This document shows, piece by piece, positions 63,083-64,000 of a stretch of 64,000 bases of DNA. Both the position numbers and the translations under genes were made by a program. Below the pieces are notes generated by a model. That model was given only the letters and a program-made list of their open reading frames with translations. It searched no databases and was not told where the DNA came from. The stretch comes from Zhengitettix transpicula (lineage: Eukaryota; Arthropoda; Insecta; Orthoptera; Tetrigidae). The stretch's first letter is position 1; each line of letters opens with the position of its first letter. The stretch lies in assembly GCA_037074705.1 (NCBI GenBank), contig CM073591.1, positions 6,378,087-6,442,086 on the forward strand, in the 5' to 3' direction.

Positions 63083-64000
63083 TTGCAAAACCACGAGCTG
63101 AAGAGATCTTCACCACGGAGGAAATTGCGAGACGGATACAGAAAACGAGGAACAACAGGAATTGATGGAATAAGAAACGAACACTTAAAGCAGACAGCGC
63201 AAGAATACCTCCCTCCCTCGCTCCCTCCCTCCCTCCTAAATAAATGTATAGAATTAGGAAATATACCAGACGAATGGAAAATGTCAACAGTCTTGCTATC
63301 ATACAAGGGAAAAGGAGACACAGAGGAATAGCCCATGGAATCCACACAGGAATCCTCGCCAAGAGAATGGCAGAGAAGCTAGAACCCCTCCTCTCTCTTC
63401 TACCAGAGGAACAATTTGGTTTTAGAAAGGGAAAGTCCACGACCCTGGCAGTATTAAACCTGTTTGGACAAATAAAACAGACGACAGAAAGACCAAAAAG
63501 GAAAACTATATGTGGTTTTCGTTGACTACTCAAAAGCATCCGATCTGGTTATCAGAAAAGTATTCATCGACAAACTGGAGGACCTAATTGGAAGAACGAT
63601 CCTGATATCAAATATACTGGCAGGAAACCCCACATATACAGATAAATGATGGAACGGCGTCCACTCAGCCATGATCCTGTTTAACCTTCTCACCACAGGA
63701 AAGGGCAGGAACAAGCAGGTACATACACGCTGATGACACTAGGTGAATGGGAGGAGAGAAATGACATACAGATAAATGAAGAGAAGACGGAGTTGGTAGT
63801 GTTCAGGAAAGGAGGAAGAACGTCAAATGCAATGGTAAACTACTCTAGAGGACTAACAACTGTAAATATCTAGGCATCACAATCCAAACAACGGGAACGA
63901 GCTATGAATGAAATCAGAACCATTACACAAGTAAGGATCAGCACAGCGATGGACCTGACGTGTATGGCCTGGAATACCTCACGTACAGACAACTGGAGCG
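63083..64000 (+). pseudogene. LINE reverse transcriptase, frameshifted, running off the window end
   Basis: Successive frames give IFTTEEIARRIQKTR, then TTGIDGIRNEHLKQT, then NKCIELGNIPDEWKMSTVLL with YKGKGD, then LPEEQFGFRKGKSTTLAVLN, then VVFVDYSKASDLVIRKVF and, near 63780, INEEKTELVVFRKGG. These are fingers and palm blocks of a non-LTR reverse transcriptase in the right order. FVDYSKASDLV is motif A with Asp retained. At least three frameshifts, and a deletion between 63640 and 63740 where motif C (A-D-D) is only hinted by YADDT-like sequence, make it inactive. A TCCC run at 63212-63236 disrupts one block. Clade not resolved. Confidence 0.8.

Overview
This is a eukaryotic, almost certainly arthropod (probably insect) genomic window. 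It is repeat-dominated and has one convincing protein-coding gene. There are no operons, bacterial promoters or CRISPR arrays. The arthropod call rests on an intron-bearing CRAL-TRIO lipid-transfer gene of insect type, several retroelement classes typical of large invertebrate genomes (LINE reverse-transcriptase remnants, Penelope-like GIY-YIG fragments, a mariner fragment, LTR pieces), and very low gene density. I cannot name the species.

Layout. 1-6.8 kb is AT-rich and contains the gene. Five coding exons on the minus strand (893-3362) join in phase into about 256 residues of an alpha-tocopherol-transfer-protein-like CRAL-TRIO protein. The C-terminal exon was not found. One intron holds a decayed LINE fragment. 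From about 6.8 kb the sequence changes to CpG-rich, repeat-packed DNA that continues to the end, interrupted by AT-rich stretches at 36.2-38.3 kb and around 56.6-60.7 kb.

Dispersed families (labels are mine). Rep-A is an approximately 500-bp poly-A-tailed retroposon with at least 16 copies, several in head-to-tail pairs. Rep-B is an unclassified family whose end carries a CCGGGCAACGCCGGG word, with more than 15 copies or fragments. Rep-C is a foldback element of about 0.9-1.2 kb with long inverted arms, in three copies (7.2, 33.3 and 54.3 kb). Rep-H is a TIR element of about 700 bp with TAA-like target duplications, in two copies (31.6 and 43.8 kb). Rep-P is Penelope-like debris, seen as GIY-YIG endonuclease fragments and hammerhead-like CTGANGA-hairpin-GAAAC motifs.

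Tandem arrays: 91-bp units organised in a 366-bp higher-order repeat (10.3-11.0 kb); a 48-bp minisatellite open in three frames (23.8-24.7 kb); a roughly 36-bp minisatellite whose unit looks like a retrotransposon LTR/primer-binding-site junction (27.95-28.99 kb); 190-bp, 60-bp and 173-bp arrays; a satellite arranged as a large inverted pair (47.4-50.6 kb); a mariner transposase fragment repeated three times (56.1-56.5 kb); and another satellite (60.8-62.9 kb) interrupted by a putative solo LTR with a 4-bp target duplication. The window ends inside a frameshifted LINE reverse transcriptase.

The genes do not form a pathway. The interest lies in how transposon pieces have been converted into tandem arrays. 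All family assignments come from reading the sequence by eye. Copy boundaries are approximate unless a duplication or splice site fixes them.
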